From NCBI GenBank assembly GCA_964627935.1, contig CAZVLB010000007.1:62001-126000 (forward strand): 64,000 nt of DNA. The letters run 5' to 3'. The DNA is from JAABVY01 sp964627935. GTDB lineage: Bacteria > Zixibacteria > MSB-5A5 > JAABVY01. Positions 1 to 8,863 of this stretch are shown piece after piece; position 1 is the first letter of the stretch; every line of letters begins with the position of its first letter. The notes under the pieces were generated by a model that was not told where the DNA came from, did no database searches, and saw nothing but the letters and a program-made list of their open reading frames with translations. Made by a program: the position numbers and the translations under genes.

Positions 1-1751
1 AAATGCGCACCGCAGGATTCATCACGCTCGAGTGCATCCTCACACATTAACTCCGCAAACTCCAGTAAATCAGCCACTCGTCCGGCACGTTCGAGCGCCT
101 GATTGAGTTCCTCGTTGCCGCCCAGTACACGGACATCCTGCCAGAACTCATCGCGGATTTTGGGAATCTCCCTGAGAGCCTCTTTCAGGCCCTGCTCATT
201 GCGGGACATTCCGCATTTATCCCACATCACATTGCCGAGTTTGCGATGGAAATAATCAACGGTTTTACTGCCGTTGATCGAAAGGAGTTTATTGACCCTC
301 TGCTTAACCTCATCCTCCACCTGTTTGAACTCTTCCTTGTCTTTCTTGACACTGCCGACGGAAATGCTGTTAAGGTAAGGGCAGATTGTATATGGTAAAA
401 CGAAATAGCCGTCGGCCAGACCCTGCATCAACGCGCTGGCTCCCAGTCGATTGGCGCCATGATCCGAGAAATTGGCCTCACCGATAACGAACAGCCCGGG
501 GATATTGCTTTCCAGATTGTAATCGACCCACAGGCCGCCCATGGTGTAATGCGGCGCTGGATAGATTCGCATCGGCACCTCATACGGATTTTCGGCCGTG
601 ATCTTTTCGTACATATGGAACAGGTTGCCGTAACGGTCGCGGATCGTGTTTTCACCCAGACGATCTATCGCATCGGAAAAATCGAGATATACCCCACGGC
701 CCGTTTCGCCCACACCACGGCCCTCATCACAGACCTCCTTGGCTGACCTGGATGATATATCGCGCGGCGCCAGGTTACCATAGGAGGGATACTTGCGTTC
801 CAGGTAATAATCGCGATCCTCTTCCGGAATATCATTGGGATGACGGTCATCGTTTTTCTTCTTTGAAACCCAGATACGGCCGTCATTACGCAATGATTCC
901 GACATCAGGGTCAGCTTGGATTGATAATCACCGCTGACCGGTATGCAGGTCGGATGAATCTGGGTGTAGCAGGGATTGGCGAAAAAGGCACCGCGTATAT
1001 AAGCGCGATAGACAGCGGTGACATTACAGCCCTTGGCATTTGTGGAAAGGTAGAATACATTGGAATATCCACCGGTTGCCAGCACGACCGCATCGGCCGC
1101 ATACGACCGGATCTCGCCCGTAATCATATCCCTGACCACGATTCCTTTAGCATGGCCGTCGACAAGCACGATATCGAGCATCTCGGCACGATTATACATC
1201 TCGACTTTGCCGGCCGCAATCTGACGGGCCAGGGCCTGGTAGCATCCCAGGAGAAGCTGCTGGCCGGTCTGCCCGCGGGCATAGAATGTTCTCGAGACCA
1301 ATGCGCCGCCGAATGACCGGTTGGCCAGAAGGCCGCCGTATTCACGTGCAAACGGTACTCCCTGGGCCACACACTGGTCAATGATATTCTCCGAGACCTG
1401 CGCCAGACGGTAGACATTAGATTCACGGCTGCGGAAATCGCCGCCCTTGATCGTATCATAGAACAGCCTGTAAACGGAATCATTGTCATTCTGGTAATTC
1501 TTGGAGGCATTGATACCGCCCTGTGCGGAAATGCTGTGTGCACGGCGCGGGCTGTCCTGGTAGCAGAAGCACTGGACATTATAGCCCAGCTCAGCCAATG
1601 TGGCCGCGGCCGATCCTCCCGCCAGGCCGGAACCGACTATTATGATATTGAATTTACGTTTATTGTTGGGACTGACAGGCTTGATATCGTTTTTATGCTT
1701 GTCCCATTTTTCCGATATATGTCCTGAAGGTACTTTTGGATCAAATGACAT
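1..1751 (-). CDS. sdhA: Succinate dehydrogenase flavoprotein subunit (partial)
   Basis: Flavoprotein of respiratory complex II, oxidising succinate to fumarate at the cytoplasmic face of the inner membrane. I translated this frame directly; about 583 codons are present and the C-terminus lies beyond the left edge. Visible are an FAD-binding Rossmann motif (IIIVGSGLAGGSAAA, about residues 36-50), the covalent-FAD signature HSISAQGGIN with the flavin-linked His near residue 72, and a late motif GGLWVDYN followed by GEANFSDHGANRLGASAL. The ATG lies one base after the sdhC stop (TAG-C-ATG), so the two genes are one operon, in the order C-A. An iron-sulfur subunit gene is expected next, outside the window. 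The sequence resembles the Bacillus/Bacteroidetes-type enzyme rather than the E. coli type (family knowledge). Confidence 0.96.
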   Translation of the reverse strand, partial: MSFDPKVPSGHISEKWDKHKNDIKPVSPNNKRKFNIIIVGSGLAGGSAAATLAELGYNVQCFCYQDSPRRAHSISAQGGINASKNYQNDNDSVYRLFYDTIKGGDFRSRESNVYRLAQVSENIIDQCVAQGVPFAREYGGLLANRSFGGALVSRTFYARGQTGQQLLLGCYQALARQIAAGKVEMYNRAEMLDIVLVDGHAKGIVVRDMITGEIRSYAADAVVLATGGYSNVFYLSTNAKGCNVTAVYRAYIRGAFFANPCYTQIHPTCIPVSGDYQSKLTLMSESLRNDGRIWVSKKKNDDRHPNDIPEEDRDYYLERKYPSYGNLAPRDISSRSAKEVCDEGRGVGETGRGVYLDFSDAIDRLGENTIRDRYGNLFHMYEKITAENPYEVPMRIYPAPHYTMGGLWVDYNLESNIPGLFVIGEANFSDHGANRLGASALMQGLADGYFVLPYTICPYLNSISVGSVKKDKEEFKQVEDEVKQRVNKLLSINGSKTVDYFHRKLGNVMWDKCGMSRNEQGLKEALREIPKIRDEFWQDVRVLGGNEELNQALERAGRVADLLEFAELMCEDALERDESCGAH

Positions 1752-1752
1752 G

Positions 1753-2478
1753 CTACATCACCCCCTCAGGAAGTTTGAGCCAGCCCAGCAGAACCGCCGC
1801 CGGGATGGAGAGATATCCCAGAAAGAGCAGCCATGCAAAAATCAAACTGCCGGCCCTGAGCAGCCGTTCGAACCTGGTGTTGTTCCATCCCCAGGTCTGA
1901 AAAATACTCCTGGCGGCATGCACCACATGGTAGCTGACTATGGCAAGTGACACAATATAAATACCTGAAATCAGATAATTCTGAAATCCCATCACGACCA
2001 TGCTGTATGTGTCATGACGTCCGTAGACATCATGCAGATCGGCATATTCGGGATTGGTAACGAACATGGTCAGGTGCAAAATATGATAGACCACAAAAAG
2101 AAAAACGCCGATGCCGGTCCAGATCATCGTTCGCGATGACAGGGGGGCTTCGACGTAAACCTTTTTCTGATAACCGATCGGCCGGGCCGACCAGTTTTCA
2201 GTTTGCAGCTTGATCGCCATCCAGACATGCACGACCAGGGCCGCAAGAAGAATCACACGCACGAACCACAGTATCGGCCCCAGCGAGTGAAGAAATGCCG
2301 CATATGCATTGAGCTGATTCTGCCCGATAAATATCTGCAGGTTGCCCAGAAGATGCCCGACCAGATATAAAAGCAATATCACTCCCGTGACAGACATCAG
2401 GAGCTTCTTGCCAATCGACCTGGCATTCAGGCGAGCGCCGACAGATGAGGCAGTTGCAGCCGCATCAACATTCTGCAT
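1753..2478 (-). CDS. sdhC: Succinate dehydrogenase cytochrome b subunit
   Basis: Single large membrane anchor of complex II (241 aa) that binds haem b and passes electrons to quinone. About five hydrophobic segments are visible, with membrane-embedded histidines in VGHLLGN, VVHVWMA, VVYHILHL and VSYHVVHA, as in diheme cytochrome b anchors of the B. subtilis SdhC/Wolinella FrdC type. No sdhD is present, which fits that type. It is the first gene of the sdhCA operon, and the ATG follows a CAACCAACCTTTC (plus-strand) stretch whose complement GAAAGGTTGGTTG contains a Shine-Dalgarno-like AAAGG. The N-terminal 30 residues are a soluble leader before the first helix. Confidence 0.93.
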   Translation of the reverse strand: MQNVDAAATASSVGARLNARSIGKKLLMSVTGVILLLYLVGHLLGNLQIFIGQNQLNAYAAFLHSLGPILWFVRVILLAALVVHVWMAIKLQTENWSARPIGYQKKVYVEAPLSSRTMIWTGIGVFLFVVYHILHLTMFVTNPEYADLHDVYGRHDTYSMVVMGFQNYLISGIYIVSLAIVSYHVVHAARSIFQTWGWNNTRFERLLRAGSLIFAWLLFLGYLSIPAAVLLGWLKLPEGVM

Positions 2479-2548
2479 ACAACCAACCTTTCTTTATGTA
2501 ATTATATTATCCGCAAGTTGCCTGAGCATATATTTAACTAAATAATAT

Positions 2549-2574
2549 TTTAAACAGCATGCCACAAGTTTAAA
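2549..2574. promoter_or_regulatory. Dyad upstream of sdhC (candidate operator)
   Basis: Perfect 7-bp inverted repeat TTTAAAC / GTTTAAA separated by 12 bases, about 70-95 bp upstream of the sdhC start in AT-rich DNA. Its position suits a regulator site for the sdh operon, but no regulator can be assigned from sequence. Confidence 0.3.
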
Positions 2575-2585
2575 TAATCTGTGAC

Positions 2586-2621
2586 ACAAAAAGGCCCTTA
2601 TTGCACAGAACTTCAGGCCTT
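2586..2621 (-). terminator. Probable terminator of the metallophosphoesterase gene
   Basis: On the minus strand AAGGCC and GGCCTT form a 6-bp stem with a long (about 19-nt) loop, followed directly by TTTTTGTG. It lies about 90 bases past the stop of the upstream minus-strand gene and ahead of sdhC. The loop is long, so this is only moderately secure. Confidence 0.45.
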
Positions 2622-2709
2622 AAAGAATGTACGCTTCCGGCGGGTGTGGTTATAGAAATCTTGGAATATAAATGCGTGTCAAAATAGAAGAACGGTCAAA
2701 CTTCAGAAA

Positions 2710-3573
2710 TTAATAATAGTCCCGATCGGCATCGAAATCAAAAACCGCAATTTCCGGGCGGGCCCCGATACGGATCGGGATCCATGAGGCGCCTATTCCG
2801 CGTGTGATGAAGAGCAGATCCTCACGGCCATTGCGATCATAGAAACCGGATTTAAACGGGCTGGCGGAATTACCATAGAGTTTCTTGGTCAGGGGCAGAC
2901 GAAACTGGCCGCCATGAGTATGCCCCGAAAGAATCAGCTTGATATTGTCCAGATCGAGACGATTTATAATTTCCGGCGAATGAGCCAGTAGTATCCGTGG
3001 AGCATCCTCTGGGATATCCTGCACAGCCCGGGAGTAATCATCATAGCCCAGATGATTATCATCCAGCCCAACAAAGTAAATACTCTGGCCGTTATGCTCA
3101 AAACGATGCGACTGATTGACTAGCAATGTCGCGCCGGTAGTGCGAATCGTATCGATCAGCTTTTCGGTGTTCACGACCACGCTCATAAAATGATGGTCAT
3201 GATTTCCCAGCACGGCATAGATCGGTGCAATCTTCTGAATTTCGCTTAGTATCTCCCGGCAGGCGGGAATATCCTCATTGCTGTTCACGAAATCGCCGGT
3301 GATAAAGATCAGATCCGGCTCCAGTTCGCGCAATGAATCCAGAAGACGTCTTTCCAGTGCACCCATATAACGTGTATGAAGATCGGATATATGAACAATG
3401 CGAAGGCCGTCGAAATGCTCACTCAGCCTCTCAGGCCGATTGTGAAAAAAGGCGACCCTGCAAAAATTTGTATCGTAGTATGTCTTGCCGGCAGCAAATA
3501 AAACCAGAGTTGTCATTAACATGATTATATACCTATCGGTTAGCCTTCGTTTTAATTTATGTTTTAAATTCAT
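2710..3573 (-). CDS. Membrane-anchored calcineurin-like metallophosphoesterase
   Basis: Dinuclear-metal phosphoesterase of 287 aa with all family motifs in order: DLHTRY (DxH), GDFVN (GDxV), GNHDHH, LAHSPE and GHTHGG. The N-terminus is basic and followed by one hydrophobic segment (IIMLMTTLVLFAAG), so it is probably a signal anchor placing the enzyme outside the cytoplasm. The YkuE/LpxG-type subgroup with an N-terminal helix includes UDP-2,3-diacylglucosamine and other lipid-linked pyrophosphatases (family knowledge); the substrate here is unknown. I chose the ATG with GTGGGG upstream; a GTG eight codons earlier lacks a ribosome site. The gene is flanked by its own terminator and appears monocistronic. 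Confidence 0.85.
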   Translation of the reverse strand: MNLKHKLKRRLTDRYIIMLMTTLVLFAAGKTYYDTNFCRVAFFHNRPERLSEHFDGLRIVHISDLHTRYMGALERRLLDSLRELEPDLIFITGDFVNSNEDIPACREILSEIQKIAPIYAVLGNHDHHFMSVVVNTEKLIDTIRTTGATLLVNQSHRFEHNGQSIYFVGLDDNHLGYDDYSRAVQDIPEDAPRILLAHSPEIINRLDLDNIKLILSGHTHGGQFRLPLTKKLYGNSASPFKSGFYDRNGREDLLFITRGIGASWIPIRIGARPEIAVFDFDADRDYY

Positions 3574-3702
3574 TATTTGTGCCCCACTTGCTGACACGTA
3601 TGAAACGACTTTTATACATGAAGATGAGAGTTATGATCCCGCAATTATAATATATGGGCCGAAAATGAATGCCAAGTAATTCGCTTGAAGTAACTTATGG
3701 AT

Positions 3703-3735
3703 AAAAAAACTCCCGCAAATTTCTTGGCGGGAGTT
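3703..3735 (-). terminator. Rho-independent terminator of glnS
   Basis: Nine-bp perfect stem AACTCCCGC / GCGGGAGTT with a 10-base loop, followed on the minus strand by seven T. It starts about 20 bases after the glnS stop codon. Confidence 0.9.
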
Positions 3736-3757
3736 CTCTATATTGAAGCCTTAAATG

Positions 3758-5446
3758 CTATTTCTTTTGCTTTTGTATCCTGGCCCAGGTATCGCGCAGG
3801 CCGACTGTGCGGTTGAATACCATATGATCCGGAAGGCTGCTTTTCGAATCCAGCACGAAATAACCCATACGCAGAAACTGGAAAAACATGCCGGGACCGG
3901 CCGTTTTCAGGCTCGGCTCCAGTTTGCATCCTTTCAGAATCTCCAGCGAATTCGGGTTGATATTGACATGAAAATCCTCATCCTCCAGCGGATCCTCTTT
4001 GGTAAACAGGCTGTCATACAAGCGAACCTCGGCATCGATTGCATGTTTGGCCGAGACCCAATGCAAAGTGCCCTTGACCTTGCGGCCATCCGGCGCCGAT
4101 CCGCCCTGCGTTTCAGGATCATAGCTGCAACGCAATTCGATTATTTCACCATTGTCATCCTTGATAACTTTCTCACACTTGATGAAATAGGTGTGTTTCA
4201 AACGTACCTCACGTCCGGGCGCAAGACGGAAAAACTTTTTGGGCGGATCCTCCATAAAATCGTCCCGCTCAATATAAAGCTCGCGTGAGAATGGCACCAT
4301 ACGAGTACCATCAGCTTCATTCTCCGGGTTATTGATAGCCTCGATCTCCTCGACTTTATCCTCCGGGTAGTTTTCGATAACTACTTTGAGTGGATTCAAA
4401 ACCGCCATCACTCTCTGAGCGCGAAGGTTCAGGTCCTCGCGCAGGGTATGTTCCAGGAGCGCTATATCGACAGTACTTTCACGTTTGGAAACACCGATTC
4501 GATCACAGAATTTCTTGATCGCTTCCGGGGTGTATCCGCGACGGCGCAGGGCCGCAATGGTAGGCATACGGGGATCATCCCAGCCCTCCACATGGCCCTC
4601 CTGCACAAGCTGCAGCAGCTTGCGCTTGCTCATCACCGTATAGGTAAGATTGAGCCTTGCGAATTCTATCTGCCGGGGATGATGAACCTCGAGATTGTCC
4701 AGGAACCAGTCATACAACGGCCGATGATCCTCGAATTCCAATGTGCAGATTGAATGCGTAATGCCCTCGATCGAATCGGACTGACCATGCGCCCAGTCAT
4801 AAGAAGGATAAATGCACCACTTGTCTCCGGTCCGGTGATGGCTGGCATGCTTGATACGGTACATAACCGGATCACGCATATTGATATTGCCTGACGACAT
4901 GTCGATCTTCGCCCTCAGCACCTTGGCGCCATCCGGGAATTCACCTTTGCGCATACGCTCGAACAGATCCAGGTTCTCTTCCACGCTACGATCACGATGC
5001 GGGCTGTTTTTGCCCGGCTCGGTCAAGGTGCCACGGTATTCGCGGATTTCCTCGGCGCTAAGGTCATCAACATAGGCCTTGCCTTCTTTTATCAGCTTGA
5101 CAGCATATCCATAAAGCTGATCGAAATAGTCGGAGGCGAAGAACAACCGGTCCTCCCAGTCCGCGCCCAGCCAGCGGATATCCTCGATGATCGAATCCAC
5201 ATATTCCTGCTCTTCTTTGAGCGGATTGGTGTCATCGAAACGCAGATTGAACTTACCGCCGTAATCGCGGGCTATGCCGTAATTGAGCAATATCGATTTG
5301 GAATGGCCGATATGCAGGTAACCATTCGGTTCCGGTGGAAACCGAGTATGAACCCGTCTGTCAAAACGGCCGGTCTGATTATGCTCATCTATTATCTCGC
5401 GGATAAAATTCGATGTTTCAGGAACTGCTTTCTCTTCTTCACTCAT
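3758..5446 (-). CDS. glnS: Glutaminyl-tRNA synthetase
   Basis: Class I aminoacyl-tRNA synthetase charging tRNA-Gln in the cytoplasm. The 562-aa length matches the bacterial enzyme. The catalytic signatures are clear: PPEPNGYLHIGHSKS with HIGH at residues 45-48, and VMSKRKL as the KMSKS-loop variant. The C-terminal half is the usual two beta-barrel anticodon-binding domain. A direct GlnRS implies that the cell need not rely on GatCAB for Gln-tRNA; the enzyme is typical of gamma-proteobacteria, Bacteroidetes relatives and Deinococcus (family knowledge). It is transcribed alone, with a strong terminator after it. A matching tRNA-Gln(TTG) gene lies elsewhere in this window. Confidence 0.97.
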   Translation of the reverse strand: MSEEEKAVPETSNFIREIIDEHNQTGRFDRRVHTRFPPEPNGYLHIGHSKSILLNYGIARDYGGKFNLRFDDTNPLKEEQEYVDSIIEDIRWLGADWEDRLFFASDYFDQLYGYAVKLIKEGKAYVDDLSAEEIREYRGTLTEPGKNSPHRDRSVEENLDLFERMRKGEFPDGAKVLRAKIDMSSGNINMRDPVMYRIKHASHHRTGDKWCIYPSYDWAHGQSDSIEGITHSICTLEFEDHRPLYDWFLDNLEVHHPRQIEFARLNLTYTVMSKRKLLQLVQEGHVEGWDDPRMPTIAALRRRGYTPEAIKKFCDRIGVSKRESTVDIALLEHTLREDLNLRAQRVMAVLNPLKVVIENYPEDKVEEIEAINNPENEADGTRMVPFSRELYIERDDFMEDPPKKFFRLAPGREVRLKHTYFIKCEKVIKDDNGEIIELRCSYDPETQGGSAPDGRKVKGTLHWVSAKHAIDAEVRLYDSLFTKEDPLEDEDFHVNINPNSLEILKGCKLEPSLKTAGPGMFFQFLRMGYFVLDSKSSLPDHMVFNRTVGLRDTWARIQKQKK

Positions 5447-5803
5447 AATAACTTACCTCTTACCGGTAACAAGACTAAACGAAATTCGCTTTTTATGTTT
5501 CAATGAATGCGGAAATATATGCTATTCTGCCGCAGGCTTCAACCAAATATTCAATAACGATTTAATCGACATAAAATCATATCAGTTTAGCAGGCCGAAT
5601 CCTGAATAGAAATGGCACTGAATTAATTTGATAAATTTATCAATTACAACAACTTTGACTATACATTCAATAATAGAGAGGAATTTAATCTTTTTTTCAA
5701 GATCAGAGACTTTAAATCCGATAAAACAAGTGTAACAACATTTTCCTTACCATTTCAATAACCGTTCTTCCAGCTTAGAGTCAACTTTTTGCAGGAGTTT
5801 ATA
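5447..5803. other. Divergent intergenic region glnS / barrel gene
   Basis: AT-rich gap of 357 bases between two divergent genes that must hold both promoters. Apart from the TTGATAAATTTATCAA palindrome and the AGGAG ribosome site of the barrel gene, I see no convincing -35/-10 pair and no coding potential. Confidence 0.5.
5628..5643. promoter_or_regulatory. 16-bp perfect palindrome TTGATAAATTTATCAA
   Basis: Perfect palindrome between divergent glnS and the barrel gene. The half-sites TTGAT/ATCAA recall Fnr/Crp-family boxes, but the spacing is six rather than four bases, so no regulator is assigned. Confidence 0.35.
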
Positions 5804-6493
5804 ATGTTACGAAGAATGTTACTGTGTGCTGCGGTTATGATAATTATGACAGGTTCGCTTTCGGCCGGGAATCTATCGAGCGAATATGAAATTCGGCCGG
5901 AAATCAGAGTGGCAATCAACAGCGGTTATTTCGGCGGGCTGGGCTTTCATGCTAATGGCATGATTTCCAATTTCGCCCGGGATTTTCCGTTAAGTATCAG
6001 CCTGGGAATAGGATACACAAAGGTTCAGGCGGGTGATCCGGCCGCCGCACGGCGCATATTTATTAATAATGCCACCAATGGTATCCCGGAAAAAAGCGGA
6101 CGGCAATGGGATTTTCGTATGGATTTCAGCTATCCGGTTAAGCTGTTTTCACTTAAACGTGCCTCGGCATATGCCGGACCGCGCCATATCCGCTTTACAG
6201 GTAACTTTAAATATGTCGGCGGCAATGAGGATTTCGATATCGTCAGCAATCAATGGGGAATTGGAGCAGGCCTCGTAAACCGTTTTGCCATCAGCCCGAT
6301 TATCGATATGGTCATCACAACCGGAATCGATTATTATTTTTCGTCAACCCTGACCGGTCATGACACTTCCTACAGCCCCGATGGTACCGATATAAACGGT
6401 CGTGAGGATTATACTTATGATGATGCCAATGATGCCGTCAATCAACCCCGATTCGAGCCCCGGCTGATGCTCGGTTTCAGCTACAGGTTCTGA
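5804..6493 (+). CDS. Small outer-membrane beta-barrel protein, function unknown
   Basis: Protein of 229 aa with a clear signal peptide (MLRRMLLCAAVMIIMTGSLSAG). The mature part alternates polar and aromatic/hydrophobic residues and ends in LMLGFSYRF, a C-terminal Phe of the kind recognised by the barrel assembly machinery. This supports an 8-12 stranded outer-membrane barrel of the OmpA/OmpW-like size class; no specific family is recognised. The start is the ATG preceded by AGGAG; an in-frame TTG five codons upstream would overlap that ribosome site. It is followed by a hairpin terminator, so it is probably monocistronic. Confidence 0.75.
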   Translation: MLRRMLLCAAVMIIMTGSLSAGNLSSEYEIRPEIRVAINSGYFGGLGFHANGMISNFARDFPLSISLGIGYTKVQAGDPAAARRIFINNATNGIPEKSGRQWDFRMDFSYPVKLFSLKRASAYAGPRHIRFTGNFKYVGGNEDFDIVSNQWGIGAGLVNRFAISPIIDMVITTGIDYYFSSTLTGHDTSYSPDGTDINGREDYTYDDANDAVNQPRFEPRLMLGFSYRF

Positions 6494-6534
6494 CAAAGAA
6501 TCCTTGCCCGCTTCCCGGCAAGATTTATTCCATC

Positions 6535-6565
6535 AGGGCCGATCCAAAATGGTCGGCCCTCTCAT
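6535..6565 (+). terminator. Hairpin after the barrel gene
   Basis: Ten-bp stem AGGGCCGATC / GGTCGGCCCT (one G-T pair) with a six-base loop, about 40 bases after the stop. The following tract (CTCATCTTT) is T-poor, so termination efficiency is uncertain. Confidence 0.6.
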
Positions 6566-6566
6566 C

Positions 6567-6587
6567 TTTGGAACAAAATATTCCAAA
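6567..6587. promoter_or_regulatory. Operator-like dyad upstream of the sigma-54 activator gene
   Basis: Inverted repeat TTTGGAA-N7-TTCCAAA, centred about 70 bp before the activator's start. Its core GGAACAAAATATTCC recurs with one mismatch downstream of the activator gene, ahead of a sigma-54 promoter. The likely reading is autoregulation by the activator itself (inference). Confidence 0.55.
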
Positions 6588-6647
6588 ATCAGGCGCATTT
6601 CATTCAGTCATGACTATTCAAATCCGATATACCCCATGAGGGTATAA

Positions 6648-8015
6648 ATGCAGGAAAAGACGATAATATACGGGGAAATACTGGATCAGGCTGAAAAACA
6701 GGAGATCCGGAACAGCTTTCCCTCCAATTTTGGACAGATTCAATGGCACGCAGAAGCGGAACCATTGGAGAAGGCTGAGGGTCAGGCTGTCGTCTATGTC
6801 GACCTGGATGATCCCCGTTTCAATGCCGACAAATTCCTGGTATCGCTGGCCAAATCGGGCAGGGATGTGCGCCTGATCGGAAAATCGGCTAATCCCAGCC
6901 TGGAAACAGCAATGCGTGTGGCCCGTCTGGGAGTAGCCGAGATCCTGACCCCCGACCAGGTTTTTTCTCGTCTGCATGATTTTCTGCAAAGCCTTGAGAA
7001 AAAAAGCGTTATCAAAGATGATGAGAAACCGCCCAAGTACAGCGCCGACACATTGATCGGCAAATCAACGCAAATCGCCGAGATCAAAAAGATGGTGCGT
7101 CTGCTTTCAGATATCGACTATCCCAGCGCATTGATCCTGGGAGAAACCGGCACCGGCAAAAGCTATATATGTAAGATTCTGCATAACACCGGACTTCGCA
7201 GCAAGCACAACCTGGTTGAGGTAAACTGTTCGGCCATACCGGATAACCTGTTCGAATCAGAGCTCTTCGGGCATGTCAAGGGCGCTTTTACCGATGCCAA
7301 ATCGGAGAAGATTGGCCTGTTCGAGCATGCCCAGCATGGCACTTTGTTTCTTGATGAGCTTGGAAGTCTCTCCCAGTCGTCCCAGGCCAAACTGCTTAAG
7401 ATCATTGAGGATAAACGTTTACGCAAAGTCGGCGATGTCTCCGAAAAACCCATCAATGTGCGCGTGGTGGCGGCAACAAATAAGGACCTCGCCACTGAAA
7501 TCGAGAACGGCCAGTTTCGAGAGGATCTGTATTACCGCCTGAACCTGATCGTGATCAGGATTCCTCCCCTGCGGGAACGCAAAGAGGATATCGAACCGCT
7601 TGTGGAACATTATCTTAACTTTTATTCCACGCTCTATGGCATGCCCGATACCGCTATCAGCGAAAGTGCCATTGAAGCTATGTTCGATCATGAATGGCCC
7701 GGCAATGTGCGCGAGCTGTGCAATGTCCTGGAAAGAGCGGTGCTATTATGTAAAGGAAGGACTATCGAAGCTGATGATGTCAAGGCCGCTTTTAAAAATG
7801 ACAGGATCAGCATAAAGGACCGTCGCCAGATCGTAATCGATGTGCCCAGCCAGGGCATCACGCTTTCTGAAATCGAACAGCATGTTGTCGTGCAGGTACT
7901 CAATATGTGCGACTGGAACAAAACCGAAGCCGCGAAATTCCTTGCTATTTCCCGTCCGCGCCTGAGACGCATCCTCGATAACGCCCCGGTGGAACAAAAC
8001 AGACGATCACGCTAA
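6648..8015 (+). CDS. Sigma-54-dependent transcriptional activator (NtrC family)
   Basis: Enhancer-binding protein of 455 aa that remodels sigma-54 RNA polymerase. The N-terminal 120 residues are receiver-like (strand VVYVDLDD, then RLIGKSAN and ARLGVAEILT), but the acidic pocket is not convincing, so it may be a pseudo-receiver. The AAA+ domain follows: Walker A GETGTGKS (about 165-172), ELFGHVKGAFTDA, Walker B FLDELGS and FREDLYYRLN. A Fis-type HTH closes the protein (WNKTEAAKFLAISRPRLRRIL). The sigma-54 contact loop reads GAFTDA rather than GAFTGA. The start ATG has TGAGGG upstream. A consensus sigma-54 promoter lies 190 bases after its stop, so the downstream operon is the obvious target. 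Confidence 0.92.
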   Translation: MQEKTIIYGEILDQAEKQEIRNSFPSNFGQIQWHAEAEPLEKAEGQAVVYVDLDDPRFNADKFLVSLAKSGRDVRLIGKSANPSLETAMRVARLGVAEILTPDQVFSRLHDFLQSLEKKSVIKDDEKPPKYSADTLIGKSTQIAEIKKMVRLLSDIDYPSALILGETGTGKSYICKILHNTGLRSKHNLVEVNCSAIPDNLFESELFGHVKGAFTDAKSEKIGLFEHAQHGTLFLDELGSLSQSSQAKLLKIIEDKRLRKVGDVSEKPINVRVVAATNKDLATEIENGQFREDLYYRLNLIVIRIPPLRERKEDIEPLVEHYLNFYSTLYGMPDTAISESAIEAMFDHEWPGNVRELCNVLERAVLLCKGRTIEADDVKAAFKNDRISIKDRRQIVIDVPSQGITLSEIEQHVVVQVLNMCDWNKTEAAKFLAISRPRLRRILDNAPVEQNRRSR

Positions 8016-8038
8016 AATCGGCACAAAATATTCCGATT
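8016..8038. promoter_or_regulatory. Second operator-like dyad, upstream activator site
   Basis: Inverted repeat AATCGG-N11-CCGATT whose core GGCACAAAATATTCC differs at one position from the site ahead of the activator gene. It is centred about 180 bp upstream of the -24 element, a normal position for an enhancer site. Confidence 0.55.
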
Positions 8039-8102
8039 GCTTTCAATTCCCGCTAAAACGTTTCATTACAACACAATCACCCCAAACTACGTCGCATCGC
8101 CC

Positions 8103-8117
8103 GGAACATATCGTTCC
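8103..8117. promoter_or_regulatory. Third operator-like dyad GGAACATATCGTTCC
   Basis: Inverted repeat GGAAC-N5-GTTCC that matches 11 of 15 positions of the two other sites. It is centred about 98 bp upstream of the -24 element. Further downstream, AGCCACAT (8143) and ATGTGGCT (8180) make another 8-bp inverted repeat that could serve looping or a second factor. Confidence 0.45.
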
Positions 8118-8206
8118 GATCACAGGCTTTCGGGATGATTTGAGCCACATTCGACATGTAGCCATAATCGATTGCTGTTATGTGGCTTACGAGAATGCTC
8201 CGGGAG

Positions 8207-8222
8207 TGGCACGCCCATTGCA
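8207..8222 (+). promoter_or_regulatory. Sigma-54 (-24/-12) promoter
   Basis: TGGCACGCCCATTGCA matches the sigma-54 consensus TGGCACG-N4-TTGCW at every defined position, with exactly ten bases between the invariant GG and GC. Transcription should begin near 8233, giving a leader of about 50 bases before the lipoprotein ATG, which has AAAGGAG as its ribosome site. Confidence 0.9.
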
Positions 8223-8284
8223 ACAGTATTATCACGCAGATACGAAATAGAGGTCTTGAAGGAATAAATCAAAGGAGTTTTTAG

Positions 8285-8827
8285 ATGAACCTTCCAAAGA
8301 ACAAAGCAGTCAGCATCGCATCAGCACTTATCTTCTCGGTTTTGCTGCTTGTTGTTGGATGCTCAGAATCACCAGTAGGGGTTGACAGCGATTCCAGGCC
8401 GGTCCTGGTTTCCCGTAATATGGAAGCTTCCGCGCTGGGTCAGATGTCGGATGTGCCACTTTACACCGAGGCTGTTGTCTCAGCCGAGCAGGGCGGAGTC
8501 CTGCAGCTTTATGATGTCAGGCTGGATATTCCTGCCGGAGCGATTGATAATGACACGCTTTTCTTCATCAACATACCTGACGTCAATGTCTTTTATAACG
8601 AATTCGGTACACATGGCCTGGTATTCAATGAGCCTGTCAGGGTGACCATGTCTTATCGTGAGGCCAATTTGAACGGTCTGGATGAAACCACTATCAGAAT
8701 CGGATGGTGGAACGAAGCCATGGGCGAATTCCAGGATGTTGAATGTGAAATCGATTTCGCCAGCAAGACAGTTACCGGATATCTCAATCATTTTTCCGCT
8801 TACGCGTTAATCTCGGATGAACAGTAG
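8285..8827 (+). CDS. ZU5-like domain lipoprotein
   Basis: Exported lipoprotein of 180 aa: a hydrophobic signal ends in LLLVVGC with the lipidated Cys near residue 26. The mature part follows the pattern of a ZU5-like domain: GGVLQLYDVRLDIPAGAI, then GLVFNEPVRVTMSY, WWNEAMGEFQDV and a closing YLNHFSAYAL. In other proteins this fold mediates protein-protein contacts or autoproteolysis; here it seems stand-alone (inference). It is the first gene behind the sigma-54 promoter and is followed after 36 bases by the TPR protein, so a role as the envelope component of that pathway is plausible but unproven. Confidence 0.75.
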   Translation: MNLPKNKAVSIASALIFSVLLLVVGCSESPVGVDSDSRPVLVSRNMEASALGQMSDVPLYTEAVVSAEQGGVLQLYDVRLDIPAGAIDNDTLFFINIPDVNVFYNEFGTHGLVFNEPVRVTMSYREANLNGLDETTIRIGWWNEAMGEFQDVECEIDFASKTVTGYLNHFSAYALISDEQ

Positions 8828-8863
8828 AAAGGTCAAACACTAATCAGGGAATAATGGATAATT

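Noticed and set aside
428..1727. Several open frames up to 151 aa on both strands at the left edge
   Set aside because: All are shadows of sdhA, which is open across the whole stretch and has intact flavoprotein motifs.
5614..5632. TGGCAC upstream of the barrel gene as a -24 element
   Set aside because: No TTGC at the required -12 position.
5628..5643. TTGATAAATTTATCAA as an Fnr box
   Set aside because: Half-sites fit, but the spacing is six bases instead of four; kept only as an unassigned palindrome.
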